Of a stretch of 64,000 bases of DNA, positions 1 to 12,103 are shown in pieces; the stretch's first letter is position 1, and each line of letters opens with the position of its first letter. The translations under genes were made by a program, and so were the position numbers. The DNA comes from Paramarasmius palmivorus (Eukaryota; Basidiomycota; Agaricomycetes; Agaricales; Marasmiaceae). The notes under the pieces are model-generated. The model made no database searches. It worked only from the letters and a program-made list of their open reading frames with translations, and was not told the DNA's origin. Location: the NCBI GenBank assembly GCA_037176845.1, contig JAYKXP010000006.1, forward strand, positions 620,001-684,000, written 5' to 3'.

Positions 1-99
1 CTCCAATCCTGGTGCCTGGACCGGAATAAGACGAAATTCTGGGAGGGGAAACTCATGGAAAGTGGTTCTTGAGTCGTATATCTTCTTGTGCGTAACCAT
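1..99 (-). CDS. Unidentified protein, N-terminus only (runs off left edge)
   Basis: On the minus strand an ATG at 99-97 opens a frame of 33 codons with no stop before the window edge. The peptide reads like a real protein (it includes HEFPLPEFRLIPVQAPGLE) but I do not recognise a family. Its start is about 545 bp from the stop of the sugar transporter on the same strand, so its promoter would lie in 100-644. It is partial: no splice site or domain can be judged. It could instead be a chance open frame. Confidence 0.4.
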   Translation of the reverse strand, partial: MVTHKKIYDSRTTFHEFPLPEFRLIPVQAPGLE

Positions 100-644
100 C
101 GGTCGTCTTTTTTCTCCTGCGTAGTCGTCCTGACATTTCTATGCAGTGATTTTGTTAGGAATCCATGTATGTTTCCTATCGATATGACGCTGCGAAATCA
201 GATAGAAGGACCCGCGTTTGACCGAGAACATCGTTGAGATGCAATGACGACCAACTCGGCGATCTTGAGCTGACTGAGAATGGCTATTTCGCAGCCAAAG
301 GCAGCCACAAGTCGGAGAAATCGGAGAATGAGAACTGAATCGACCGCGTTCCATAGCGCCGAAGCGACCTGTCCTTGGAGTTGAGCTCCAGGCATGTCAG
401 CCTGGCCGTGAGCCGGGAATGGAGATCCAAGGACCAGCTGTGTGGTCTTGTACATCCTCAGTTCAAGTCCCTGAGAAAGGTTAGCCGGTTGGCCTGAGTC
501 GCGACGCGTCTGTCCAGGTCACACTTCCAATCACCTGATCCTTCGCGTGGCTCTCGTATAGCGGACACTCGAGTTATATATGCAATACACGTATTTTTGG
601 TCTAGTCAGTCACAAAAGAGTACAAAACATTTCATTGATTGATA
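100..644. other. Intergenic stretch, no gene seen
   Basis: This stretch lies between the start of the edge gene and the stop of the transporter, both on the minus strand. Minus-strand open frames at 198-455 and 139-354 have no recognisable content and no splice links to either neighbour. It probably holds the transporter 3' UTR and the edge-gene promoter. Confidence 0.4.
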
Positions 645-3124
645 TTACACGGAAGGTGTGGTGTCGGTCTTCCTACTGTACATCGCCTTGCTATACTGAA
701 CTGGGTTAGGTTGTTCAAAAACTTCACCGATTTCTTCCAGCGTAAGACCCTTTGTTTCCACGATGAAAAAATAGATGATGACGCATTCAAAAATGTCCCA
801 GACGACGAATATCAAGTATGTTTTCCAGCCGATGCGCTCGAGCGCCACAGGTAAACTAGAGCAACTTCAAGTCAGTCGCGGTGGGGTGAGTAGCAAACAT
901 TGACCCACCCAAAAGTGTTGATTAACGACGATGCTTGTGTCACACAGTTAAGAAAGGAAAGTCCTATTTTTTGACGTTTTTTGAGCATATAACACTGTAC
1001 GCTTCATTCTAGAACTCACCTTTTGCACGGGCCTGGTAACTGAGCACTTCGGCGGGGTACAGCGCTTGCCTGTACTTTGTGAGACAGCGGCCTTCAGAGG
1101 AATATTCTTAGACTCACATTGGTGTGAAACCAAAAGAAAAGACGACCATGAACAAGAAGATGAACGTAATACCGGCGTTGGAACGAGCAGCATTGCCGTT
1201 TTCGCTGAGGAGTCCTGTCACGATCGCCAAAATGCAGGTGATAGTCGCAGTGGCCCAAAACAAGTTTTTCCGACGACCAAAGCGGTCAACTGTGAAGGAT
1301 CCCTTTGAGAGGAAATGTCAATGGCGCTGCGGCAGAGCATTAGAGTCTCTTCACTTACAGCCAAAGCTAGAAAAGAACAAAAAATTTTAGAGAACACATC
1401 GTACAATGACACCGTAACAAACTTACCACCAATGTAGGATGTAACACTGTTGACAAAGTTGAGGGTCTGTTGCTTGCCTTGATCTGTGATACCGGCGTTC
1501 CTGATGAGGATGGGCAAGAAGTAGGTGATAAGGCCGTTTCCGGACAATTGTCCGAAGCATCCTAGGCGGCAATTCAGATGGACGTGACAATGAACCAACA
1601 ATAGGCTTACCGATAATGATACACATGTATGAACGCAGTCTGTCCGGTCTCGTCTTGAAGAGAGGTCTGAAGTCCCACCATCTCTCTAAAGGGGCATATT
1701 CAGTAACAGTAAGGCAAGACCTTCAAGCGGGAACTTACTGTCTTGACCGTTGATCTCAATCTTCTCCTCAATATCATCCATTTCAATATCGATGACCGGC
1801 GAGTTGATGTTGCCATCTTTCGAGTGGAAGTATGCCAATAGTCGTCGAGCTTGGTCCTGCTTTCCAACACTAGCGAGCCATCGGGGTCTGAAAGAGTTGG
1901 GTTAAGGGGTCGTAGATCTATATATGTAATGGCAGACTTACGATTCTGGGCAGGTGAAGACAAAGATAGCGTTGATGGCAGCCGGGACTACCTGAATGTA
2001 CAGCGGCAACCTCCAGGAAAGTTCGTTGGGCCACCTGTTGGTTGCAACCATCATGCCTGAAGCCGTCATTTGGCCAATGTAGTAGCTAACTGAAGAGTTA
2101 GTATGCGAGAGACGACAGGATACAGTCGACCCACAATGAATTCAGGAAGCCCATGTAGGCACCTCGAGTGCGAGGGGGTACAATTTCCGCGAGGTATGAC
2201 TTGGCCGAGGTTGCAGCACAACTACAGCCAAATCCTATATCGAGTTATAAGCATGGTGGACAAGGTTTTATCTCAATCCACCCACCTGTCAAAAAACGAC
2301 CGCCCAAGAACATTGACATCTGAGTTGCGTTTGCAGTTACGACGGCACCAGCACTGCTTGAAGTCAGCGCAGGCCTCCGGCAAATTGTCCTTCAACTTAC
2401 ATGAGGACACAGTTTCCAAAGAACATAGAGAACCGACGGCCGAATCTGTCAGGGAGATAGGCTGTAATACAAAGTCGTCAGTATTATGTGGCGTGTGGCG
2501 TGAGGATAATCGAGGGTTTGTACCTGCTGGGAGCGTTCCACTGGCGAAAAAAAATAGCAGGTCAGTCGTACAGACAACCAAGCCAGATTGTATACACGCA
2601 CCAGAGCGAACCGCTGAAATTACCCAGGGCGATAAGTAAACACAATTTTAATGCATTGCTTCGGAGCACCCTTACATCGTGTAGATACCAAAAACGATTC
2701 TGTGAACATAGATAAATACGTGTGAGTTATGAAGTTTAAAAGATGACATACGAAGTCTTTGCGCCAGCACCTGTCATACCAAAGTATTGCTGGAATTGCA
2801 ACATGCCATTGACACCTCCCATAACAGTACTATCGAAACCACTGTCGCCAGAGCAGCAACAGATGATAAATGTGATGAAGTACATCTACCGTCTGTATGT
2901 CAGCCATAACCGAGCTGGAACAAGAGACAGCGACTCACGTAGAGAGAAGGCCAACTCCAGTTCGCTGGACCTGGATCGAGTTTCATCGCCTCTTCCAACG
3001 CCGCCAGTCTCTCTTCGGGCCCACTAAATTTCTTGCGTCCATACGCAGTGGGGAGAGTATCGACATGTTCAATGGACCCCTTCACATCACTAGAGGAGTC
3101 GTGCCTCGGTGCTTCTTTGGACAT
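645..3124 (-). CDS. MFS sugar transporter (sugar porter family)
   Basis: Multi-exon gene for a plasma-membrane sugar/H+ symporter-type permease of the major facilitator superfamily. It starts at 3124 with a hydrophilic N-terminus (MSKEAPRHDSSSDVKG...). Exon 1 ends at a TAC|GTGAGT donor near 2939 and is followed by the first membrane span with a GDSGFDSTVMGG-type segment. Across a spliced junction near 1890 the sugar-porter signature PESPRWL appears, followed by the charged central loop (DIEMDDIEEKIEINGQD). The last exon carries the family hallmark FIVETKGLTLEEIGEVF just before a short cytosolic tail ending at the TAA at 645. Substrate cannot be read from sequence; the layout resembles fungal lactose/hexose permeases. 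Exon borders between 1100 and 2900 are approximate. Confidence 0.88.
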
Positions 3125-4735
3125 GATGGTAGCGCGAGATCAGAAGATGGGAACGACACCGAAAGGAAGCGCGCCTCGAAAAAATCTTGTTGAAAATGCA
3201 CCATTTATATTGTTCCTTTCCGCATTCAGCGGTATCGAAATTTTCTGGCTGTCAAGTGATCATGCGTGCGCCAAGGTCAGTGACCCTAAGGCTAAGAGAC
3301 GGATAAAGAGGCATTGAAGGGGAAAGAAGGGGAAAGTTCGGGGTATGATGAAAGTGTGGGGTCAGCTGATGGTAGCGGGGTAAGGTGGAGAGTCGGCATA
3401 TTTGAAAGTTGCCCAGCGGCTACGCCGCTGTCCACATACAGTCTGTGGGGAAACAGGTGTCGGGAAATAGTGTCTGCTGAACAACGATTACTGATGCTAT
3501 CAGCTTCGGAAGGTCTATCAAAGTATTCAGTACACCAGATGTGAGAAATGCACGCCCTCGACACATATTTCAAGCTTCGTTCAGGAACGTCATTGATGCC
3601 AATGGTGACCAGAACTCGGAAACCGGACCTAAGTACGACGACCTATGTGTATTCAGGGTCGTGTCCGGGATGTTGGAGCTTATCCAGGAACAAAATATGG
3701 ATCCGGGGTTGAGAAGAATGAGAGGACCTTGTATGCTCTTTCTGCTTTCTGCTCGGTGGTTCACTATCGAATGGCATCAGACAGGCTACCGTGTTGCGAG
3801 ATTTGAGAATCCTTGCACCTGTGCTAAAGAGTGCCCAAATGGCGTCTGATGGTCGCTTAATTACTATGTACCGTAAATTGTCGCGGAACTTGCAAGCCAA
3901 ATTACAGTCCTCTCACATTTCAATTTTGTGCAGGGACACCTTGGATTTAGCCTAACTAACATCCCTGAGATTTACCAAGGATCAAAGTCCTGACTTTTGC
4001 CTGGGTTGTTTGGAATCTGGAATGCCTGGTCGCTGTCTACGGTGTCAGACTATAATGATCGACAGATTCAACGCTGGGCCGCAACGTACCGCCAATCCGG
4101 TGACTTGTCCAAACGGCCCGCCCTCCGCGAGTCGAAAGCGCTCAAAGCTGAGAATTTCTTATTGTCCGACACCGCAAGTAGTAACTTCCAATTCGGAACA
4201 AGTTACAAGGAACATAGCAACACGTTTTCCGATCATGAGTCAACATGATAGGTCGAAGATAACAGGTGAGTCGCGAGATACCTCGGAGGGGGTCGGTCAT
4301 AAATGCTTCCGAGGACGACGAGACAGTGCCAGCTGTTCAAACGTCTGCGAGCATTTGCCTCGAGGCACTAAATGCTATCGGTCTGGCGATACCCACGGAC
4401 GGAAATAAACCGCTCTAGCGTCTGACGGAAGCAACTGACAAGAAGCATCTCCCAGATTTGTTGGTCGTGTGACAGTCGATAGAGAAGAGATTAGAGGCTT
4501 TCAACCGTTGAGTACCGCGATTCTGGATACAATTGCGCAGAATGCTGGTCAAGGAACATGGCGGTGTACTCTGCGAAGGAGGTGAATGACGAGGACCCGT
4601 GGACAGTGGATTTGCGTTCGGGTTTGAAAAAAACATCGTGGGAAAAAGCGGGATCGCTACCTCGTATCCGATACTTCTGCACCGCCAACCTGCCGCAAAC
4701 GTTATCGTGACATAACCTTAAGCTATATCGTCACC
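3125..4735. other. Gene-free 1.6 kb between divergent genes
   Basis: It separates the start of the sugar transporter (minus) from the MYND-like gene (plus). Several short open frames occur (3541-3849, 4010-4408 plus; 4491-4688 minus), but none shows a domain or consistent splice signals. The minus frame at 4491-4688 is the most protein-like and could be a decayed or tiny gene. The stretch should contain the transporter promoter. Confidence 0.4.
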
Positions 4736-4741
4736 TATAAA
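4736..4741 (+). promoter_or_regulatory. Putative TATA box of MYND-like gene
   Basis: TATAAA lies about 230 bp upstream of the start codon and about 90 bp before a 5'-UTR intron (donor GTGAGT at 4829, acceptor near 4884). The spacing to a transcription start around 4770 is plausible. Assignment rests on motif and position only. Confidence 0.35.
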
Positions 4742-4964
4742 GAACTCGTCTGCTGACGGTCAGATTTCATAGACTGACGACTGCTGACGTCCTTTGGCTT
4801 CTCAAGTTCGGCGTGGAAAGGCTAAAAGGTGAGTCCTTTACTGTTCTTTTCCTTTCGTCGATGTAACAAGTGATCTGTTTCCAGTAGCTACCTTTACAGG
4901 CACTATATAATAAGTGTTTTGTTCCCTGTTCCGTCTTGATACACCCTACCTTTTATTCCCCACC

Positions 4965-5660
4965 ATGTCTTGTGATGCTCTACAAGTGAGTTTATCGTTA
5001 CCCCACTCGTTTTTGTCAATATGCTTATCATTGCGTCAGATACCAGGACCCGCGAGACGACGAACGGTTTCCTGTTCCGTTAGGCCAGCGAGCCGAGCAT
5101 CGTTAACGCCAGTCATCACGTCCTCGTCGCCGTTTGCGACTTCATCAGTAAAGCGGACAGAAGCCTTTGGGGCCTTTACTCCTACATCCTCAGCCTTTTC
5201 ATCGCTATTGTGTATGGCAACACCTTCCTCGACTATCGCATCATTTTCCAAACGAGTCGTTCGGAAGCGCGTCCAGTCTATCTTCCACATACCTTCGTCT
5301 GACACCGAGAACGAGGAGTCGGATAGCGGACCGCCGTCTCCAGCGTCTTCTGTACCATCCTTCAGCCGTACTTCCTCATACGACCACACCGTACCTAGCA
5401 TCACATCCCCAGCATGTTCCTCGTCTGCCACCTTATTTGATGATGCTAATCCATCCATAAAACCTATTCACAAGATAGAGTTGGATCCTATTCTCGCCGC
5501 TTTGGAAAAGAAGTCCAAGTTTTGCACATTCAAAGCAAAATGTGCTACCTGCGGCAAGCAGGGTTCGGACTTCCCTAGATGTGGTCGTTGCGGAGAGCTA
5601 TGGTGCTCTCGAGAGTGCCGGTTAAGAGGCGGAAAAAAGCATGTCTGTAGAAAGAGTTGA
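4965..5660 (+). CDS. MYND-like zinc-finger protein
   Basis: Small protein with a Ser/Thr/Pro-rich, probably disordered body and a single zinc-binding module at the extreme C-terminus. The cysteine/histidine pattern CATC..CGRC..CSREC..HVC fits a MYND/HIT-type treble clef, though the last His-Cys spacing (H-x-C) is shorter than usual. Such fingers mediate protein-protein contact. Exon 1 is only seven codons (4965-4985). A 54-nt intron follows (4986-5039, GTGAGT...TCAG). It is a multiple of three and has no stop, so the unspliced message also reads through (213 versus 231 residues). A second intron lies in the 5' UTR (about 4829-4884). The next gene downstream is convergent. Partner and pathway are unknown. 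Confidence 0.65.
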   Translation: MSCDALQVSLSLPHSFLSICLSLRQIPGPARRRTVSCSVRPASRASLTPVITSSSPFATSSVKRTEAFGAFTPTSSAFSSLLCMATPSSTIASFSKRVVRKRVQSIFHIPSSDTENEESDSGPPSPASSVPSFSRTSSYDHTVPSITSPACSSSATLFDDANPSIKPIHKIELDPILAALEKKSKFCTFKAKCATCGKQGSDFPRCGRCGELWCSRECRLRGGKKHVCRKS

Positions 5661-5832
5661 AGCTCACTTCCTGTCGTTGTAGCTATATTTTTTTGGTGTA
5701 GTCTGATACCTTTTGTTTTGTTACGCTACTTACGCTAGACAGTCACGCTCTTCATGTATCTCATGGTATAGTACATACTGAAAAGGTACATAGCATGCTA
5801 AGGAGCTTCTTAAACGCGGTGTTCATTCATCG

Positions 5833-7396
5833 TTAAGAAAATTTGATCTTCCTTCCTGGCGGAGGGACGATAGCGGCACTCTGCTTCTCCTTCAGCTTTC
5901 TCTTCGCCTCCCAGGATGGGTGTAATCCCGTTGCTTGTTCGCCATTTGCAGACACAGTTGTTTGTTGACGTGTCATTGAACCAGGCTGCCGTCCGAAACC
6001 CTCAGGCGTCCGAGTCTTTATTGAACGGCTGCTGGATGGACCACCTCTGTTACTTGCTCCGTCATTGCCGGAAGTAGGCCAGCGTTTTCTTCCTCGCTCG
6101 CCACGCTCTGCTGACTCTGCCGCCTCTTTCTTCTTGTGGTTGGCATTACGTCCGTATTTCTTTTCCCATATTCTAACGGATATTGGATGAGCCCGAATCA
6201 TGTGGGGATACAACAGTGAACTCACGCTCTACGTGCCCTCTGACCTCGCCGATTCTTCTTCTTTTCAATGTCGGCAACCTTCGCTTCGCTCTCACTCCAA
6301 TCAGAAGAGTCTCCACGTACAAATCCTGTTGAGAGTGTAGGCAAAAACGTCGATTGTGCCGTTCGGCTCTTTGGACTCGGTTTCGATGGCATTCCGTGAT
6401 CGCTAATAGTGACACCAGCTTCATCCGGCGAATCCTCGTCCATGTATTCGTCTTCTCCGTCTGATTCCAATGACCCTGACTCCCAGTCATCGTCACCAGG
6501 CTCCTTCTCATCATCACCAATGGTACCAGATTCCCAACCAGCGCCGCCTTCACGTTCCTCCTCCTCACCAATGTCTGCAAGATCCGGCCCATCTCCATCC
6601 TCTGTATCCATGTTTACATCACCATCCTCGTCGCGTGCAGCAGATTTCTTCATTTTTGCCGGCCGCTCGTCATCCAAGTCGCCATCCGAAGTGTCTATTC
6701 GAGGGTGTACCACCAGCCGTAAATCTTCCAAGGCGGATGCGACTTCCGCGGCAAGAATTTTGGAGCTCAGTAGCCGACTTTGCACTTTTGCAGCGGGAGA
6801 GGAGTCGGAAACGGGTGCCAGAAGATTTCTTTCTAGTTCTGTAGACATGGCCGCTTGAATACAATCCGTCTTTGATAGTTGCCTGTCCTTGCTGAGCTTG
6901 CTTCTGAGAGCAGTATTGGCGACTGCTTCTGTATTTAGTTCCTGCAGTTCTCATTAGAATAGATCGTAAATGATTCTGAGGGTAGATTAACCTTCAGTTC
7001 CTCTAGTTGAGACTCGCATTCTGTGATCTCAGCTTCGCTACCATTCTTGAGCCTGTGAGCAGCAGAAGTCTGAGGAGAGTTACATCCCAGTGCAAGGGAT
7101 ACTCACCGTAAACCTTTCAATTTCTTTATCAGTTTCTGCGTCTCAAAAGCCTTGGCCTTCTTCGCTGCTTTCCGCACTTCCTTCAGGTCATGGTGCTGCA
7201 ACGTGGGATTAAATTTCATTCATAATGAGCACAGACACTACATACCAGTTTCCCGACGACTTTGGCGTTTAAATCTTTCTATCACAAGTTTGTGAGTAAA
7301 ATGCAAAATATTTTCGAAGAGAGCACAGACTTCTTTAGGAGCTTCTGCTCTTTTTCGTTTAACACCTCGAACATTTGTGCTTGTACTAGCTTTCAT
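5833..7396 (-). CDS. BUD22: Bud22-family ribosome biogenesis protein
   Basis: Nucleolar factor for small-subunit rRNA processing (yeast Bud22; SRFBP1 in animals). Six exons close in phase to 434 aa: 7396-7331, 7278-7246, 7195-7107, 7052-6992, 6941-6226, 6172-5833. The spliced N-terminal part gives KDLNAKVVGKLHHDLKEVRK followed by a Lys-rich helix. The middle is very acidic (DEDGDVNMDTEDGDG, GESGS-like runs). The C-terminus has the family signatures KKNRRGQRARRAIWEKKYG and HPSWEAKRKLKEKQ, ending in GRKIKF. The start was chosen because exon 2 restores the family frame only when the 52-nt intron at 7330-7279 is removed. It is divergent from the tubulin cofactor gene, with 199 bp between start codons. 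Confidence 0.92.
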
Positions 7397-7595
7397 GCTG
7401 GAGGTAATGAAGTTGGAGTGCTGAAGCCTTGAGGCTCAGGAAGTCGGAACCGTGCAATGGAGGCTGCCCGAAGTAGAGTAGCGCTGACACTCTTCACACG
7501 AGTCGCGTCTTGTTCTTCGTCCATCGTCTGCTCTCCCTTCAACTTCTCCCTGCTTAGCTGGACCGATTCAAATTCTATCGCGAATATCACAAGGG
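7397..7595. promoter_or_regulatory. Divergent promoter BUD22 / TBCD
   Basis: The 199 bp between the two start codons must contain both core promoters and 5' UTRs. No clear TATA box is visible. The compact head-to-head layout suggests shared control, which is inference. Confidence 0.45.
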
Positions 7596-10500
7596 ATGGA
7601 TGATGAACTTGACGAAAGAAAGCAGCACACAAACTTTGAGGAATACCCCGATTTCTCGCATACACAGTTAGAACTTCTGAAAGCAAACATCTATGCCGAA
7701 CCATCGCCGGATGAGGAGAAAGAGGAGAATGCACAATACAAAAAGTTGACAAACACGGTGCGTGGACTTGAAGCTGGACGCGTTACTCGTCACTGACTCA
7801 ACAGCAGCTGCTTTCATATCAAGAACAATCTTACCTGCTAGACCCCTACTTAGAACGTCTTGTAACACCCGTAGTTGAACGCCTCAAATCGCATGCAAAA
7901 GAAGTGGCTGCAGATCATGCCCTACGTCCATCTTATGCGAGGATGGAACGGCTTGCGATGCTTCTTTACGGTTACATCAAGTTTCGTGGATACAAAGCAA
8001 TCAGTCAGTCTCCACCCAAATCCCTTTTCATTAGTTGTAGTGATGGAAAATGCAGTTAGATTCTTTCCGCACGAAGTTGCAGATCTGGGAATTGCTGTTG
8101 GATACATGCAACTACCTGACGGGATTGTTCACGAACCTTCTCAATGGGCACTGCGTTACGTCGTTCTTCTTTGGTTGTCCTTGATATGTATGATCCCCTT
8201 CGATCTCGCGCAGTTCGATGACGATGAGAAAGGCAAGACCGCAAAGATCATCGAAGATATAGCAAAGGGCTACTTGGGAAAGGCCGGGCTCGAAAGGGAA
8301 GGTGCAGCTATTCTGTTGTCGAGGCTTTACATGAGGTTTGATGAACTTTGTCTATTCTTTCTGACCTTCCTTACGTGGATCCCGCAGACAAGATACGGTT
8401 TCTCAGTTTAATGCTTTCCTGGATTGGGGAAAAATCACAATTTTGAATACGACGGACCCCATAACTGTGAGTCAAGATCCTTTCTACAACCAGATCACGA
8501 ATACTAAGAAACGTGCATTAGGTCACAGGTATTCTTCAGGTGATCGCAGAAACCCTCAAGTCCGGTCCCGCAAACACCGTGAAGGCCAGCGTATCTTCCT
8601 ACTGGTCGTTAAGCGCGGAGTTAGATACCCATTCAAATCTCTTGTCCAACACTGTCGTCCGAAAATATAAAACAAAAATCAGCTCCCGAGTTGGTCTTCG
8701 TCTTTTACCGGGGAATGCACGTAGCCGTCTGCGTGGTAACGTCGTTCATTGTATTGTGTCACATATCGCTGATTTATACTAAAGGTCGAAACTTGAATGG
8801 AGACGTTACCACTCAGATGTCGTCGTCAGACGACGATATAGATGTTCCGGAAGAGGAAGAAACCATATTGGAGCAGCTATTCAATGCTTTGCAAGATCGA
8901 GTATGTCGTGTTCCCTGAATTAGTCTTACCGCCTTAACGGCAGCTCTCAGGATACGGTGGTTAGGTGGTCGGCAGCTAAAGGTGTTGCACGAATATCCGA
9001 ACGACTCCCTTACGATTTTGCTCAGCAGGTTCTCGACACTCTCCTTGGCCTTTTTTCAATTCACACGGTGGCTGCTGCTACTCTTTACGATATCCCACCC
9101 ATCGCTGAAGCTACCTGGCATGGCGCGTGTCTTGCTTGTGCAGAGATGGCTCGCAGAGGCTTGATTTCTTCAAGTCGGCTTCCGGAGTTGATTCAATGGC
9201 TATCTAGGGCACTCTACTTTGACATCCGAAAGGGTGCCCACTCTGTTGGATCTAATGTTCGGGACGCTAGTGCATATGTGCTATGGGCTCTTGCTCGATC
9301 CCAAGATCCATCAGACTTGAAACCTCACGCTGATGCTCTAGCTCGTCACCTGGTCACTGTTTCAATCTATGACCGAGAGGTCCACATCCGCAGGGCGGCC
9401 AGTGCCGCTTTCCAGGAGTTCGTTGGTAGAACGGTGTGTTGTTTTTACCTCGGCAATAATAATCGACCTGACTGCCCTTTGAAATTTACAGAGCCTATTT
9501 CCTCATGGAATCGATGTTCTAGGGAAGACGGATTTCTATTCTGTGGGAATTCGAAGGAATTCGTTTTTGGTAGCTGCACCACAGGTTTCCCAGTAAGTCC
9601 GGTAAACCTGGAACAGTCGGATGCATGTTAAAGCTCTACCATAGGCACGAAGAATACGCCACAATCTTGTTCGATCACTTACTAAATGTGACACTTCGGC
9701 ACTGGGATTTCACCATGCGTTCTTTGGGTTCTCAGTCCTTGCGACTGATATGCTTGCACGATCTGACCAAGTTTGGGCCTGAAGGAATTGCTAGAGCTGT
9801 ACGTACCTCCTCCCACTTGTCACTAGACTTTTACGTAGTGATCTATGATATGTCAGACCAAACTGATGGATTCGGCGGACATATCTGATATGCATGGCGG
9901 CTTGCTGGCATTAGCTGAAATAGCGAAAGCGTACGAAACTGCAGGTGTGCAAGACATTGAAGTCCAAAAGCGTAATGTGAGGCGGTTTTGTTTACGTCTC
10001 TCCCCCCTTTAATACCTCTCAGATATTTCGACTATTGAGTCGAATACCCGAGAAGACACTACTAGGGTCAAGGAATGAAATCGTGACCAGCGCCGCTTGC
10101 AAAGTCATCGAGGCTTCCATAACGCCGACCGAAATCAACCTTGGTGCCAAATCTTCCGTACCGGGATGGAGAAAGATCTTGGACCATGGCCTGAAGCACA
10201 GAGATATTACGGTCCAGGAGGCAGCTAGTTCTGCTATGGGTGTAGTCAGCGGTCTGGTGGACTGCTCTGCTACTGTCTCGAGATAAGTGCCTGGTACTTC
10301 TTACGCGCTTTTAAAAATAACCTTGCTTTACGCTGATCCCAGAGCTTAAGAGAGGGTCTTTCATGGCTCAGCAAAGCCTCGGGAGGTTCCTTGGTGCCAT
10401 TAACTACGAAAAGTTTCCATCCTGTCTTGAAACTGCCATCAATACGCTTCTCAATTGCGTGGACCGCTCTGTAAGGATTTCGTTCTGTGCTTGATCCATG

Positions 10501-12010
10501 GCTTATCCACAAATAGTCTGGACCCTTTAGAAGCAATGTAGAAGCCCGAAGGAATTGTTACCAAGCGATGGCACAATTGTTTCAGAACGTTGCACCTCGT
10601 TTATCGTCTCGTATGTATCAATCAATCATCGGCTGACCGGGGAGGGCTAACATAAATCGTCATCCAGTCATGAGCCCTGTTGTTGTAAACACTATGCTTG
10701 ACGCCCTATTAGAAGGTCTCAGTGACTACTCCGTAGACGAGCGAGGTGACGTTGGCTCTTGGGTCCGCATGGCTTGCATACGGGGCCTCGATACTTTCAT
10801 AGAAATCATTCTAAGTCATGCAGGGGACCTACCAGCGTTGGAGGAATACCTTCCACTAACGAAGTACCATAGTGCCATCGGCGGTATCCTTAAACAGGGT
10901 GTCGAGAGGCTGGACAATGTCAGGGCTGAAGCAGGCCGGGCCTTTGAGAATCTACTACACATGCCTTGCGATGATCAGAAGGGGCGATGGAGGCCTCACA
11001 ATGCAACTTTTTTGGCGGAGCTGTTACTACAAAGGTAAATGGCTGAACTGTATCATCGCGTTTAGATTCATATCAAGCTTCCCCCTTAGAGAAGGCCATT
11101 CATCTGGATGGAACGATGCCAGCTGGCTGTTTCCTCAAGCTGTTCAGATACTCCGACTTGAGCCCTATCGAAAGCCGGTTCTCCTGGGCTTGATATCAAG
11201 CATCGGCAGTCTTACAGACAGTACCGTAAGACTTCCAAGCTTTATTCCGTCCAGGCTCCAAGCTGAATCAGTTTAACAGCATCGTCCTGCCGCGGCTAGC
11301 TTGGTGTCGTTTGTCCGATCTTTGCCCGTCGAGCACGCAAAGCCCGGTGGCGACTATGATATTGCGACCTTTGTCGGGGATATACTGGATCATGCAAAGA
11401 GCAACCTTACTTCAAATGCTGTGATAATACCTGTGCTTCAGGTCTTCAACGTTTTGCTTGAAGGAGATGCATTCGGGACTGTATCATCCGAGAAGGTTAT
11501 AGACCTGTAGGTTTCCATCAACGCCAGATCTCGCTTTTCGCTGACCATAATGGACTCTATAGGCTTCGTTCGTTCCTATCATTAGTTTGCAGACACATTG
11601 CGCGCCTGAAGAGTGTCCGCAGAGTGCACGAGTCCGTAAAAGTGTAAGTGTGTGCTTCGATATCAGAGCAATCTGTTTCAAACGTGTAATTACAGGGCTG
11701 TCAATCTCTTTATATTCGATCAACTGTTCGAGGAATGCCTTGGTTTTATTCCCCAGTTCCTCGCCCATCAATATCCGACAGTCCGGGCGAGTGCAGCGGA
11801 ATACATGTACCTGGCCCTTCAGCGCATGGATCTCGGGAGAGAGACAGACGAGGCGGAAGAGATCATTTTGGAGACAGAGTGGTATGCATTTATTTTTATA
11901 TCTTTCTATCGAAGTTTCATGGACATTCCGGTAGGTCGTCCCTGGATGCCAATGGGGCTGAAGAAGCAGCAAATGCAGTAGTCGAGCGGCTAAAAAACGC
12001 CTCTTCGTGA
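7596..12010 (+). CDS. Tubulin-folding cofactor D (tubulin-specific chaperone D)
   Basis: HEAT/ARM-repeat cofactor that captures beta-tubulin after chaperonin release and helps build the alpha/beta dimer (yeast Cin1). A 19-exon model closes in phase to 1,147 aa. Exons include 7596-7757, 7805-8003, 8056-8335, 8388-8466, 8522-8735, 8785-8900, 8951-9433, 9492-9592, 9645-9798, 9857-9976, 10023-10274, 10351-10481, 10531-10610, 10668-11034, 11090-11225, 11280-11506, 11563-11643, 11696-11881 and 11935-12010. Family hallmarks: IIRFFPHEVADL, VRKYKTKISSRVGLRLLP, VRWSAAKGVARISERLP, TLRHWDFTMRSLGSQSLRL, NVEARRNCYQ and DERGDVGSWVR. One junction (10274/10351) is weak: it needs a GTCTCG donor and TTAAG acceptor. 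The second exon has a NAGNAG acceptor (7804/7807). Confidence 0.93.
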
Positions 12011-12103
12011 GGTGGTATCTTGCTGCTCAATTGCGTCCTTCGTTGTATATTAATTAGTCCCCCAGTATATACTATATCAGTGTAACTGTTCAAACGTTCA
12101 TAG

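Noticed and set aside
4491..4688. 65-codon minus-strand frame starting MAVQKYRIRG
   Set aside because: It reads somewhat protein-like, but no domain, no continuation exon and no neighbour context support it.
6409..6858. 149-codon plus-strand frame rich in Ser/Pro
   Set aside because: It is antisense to the acidic stretch of BUD22; its composition simply mirrors the Asp/Glu codons.
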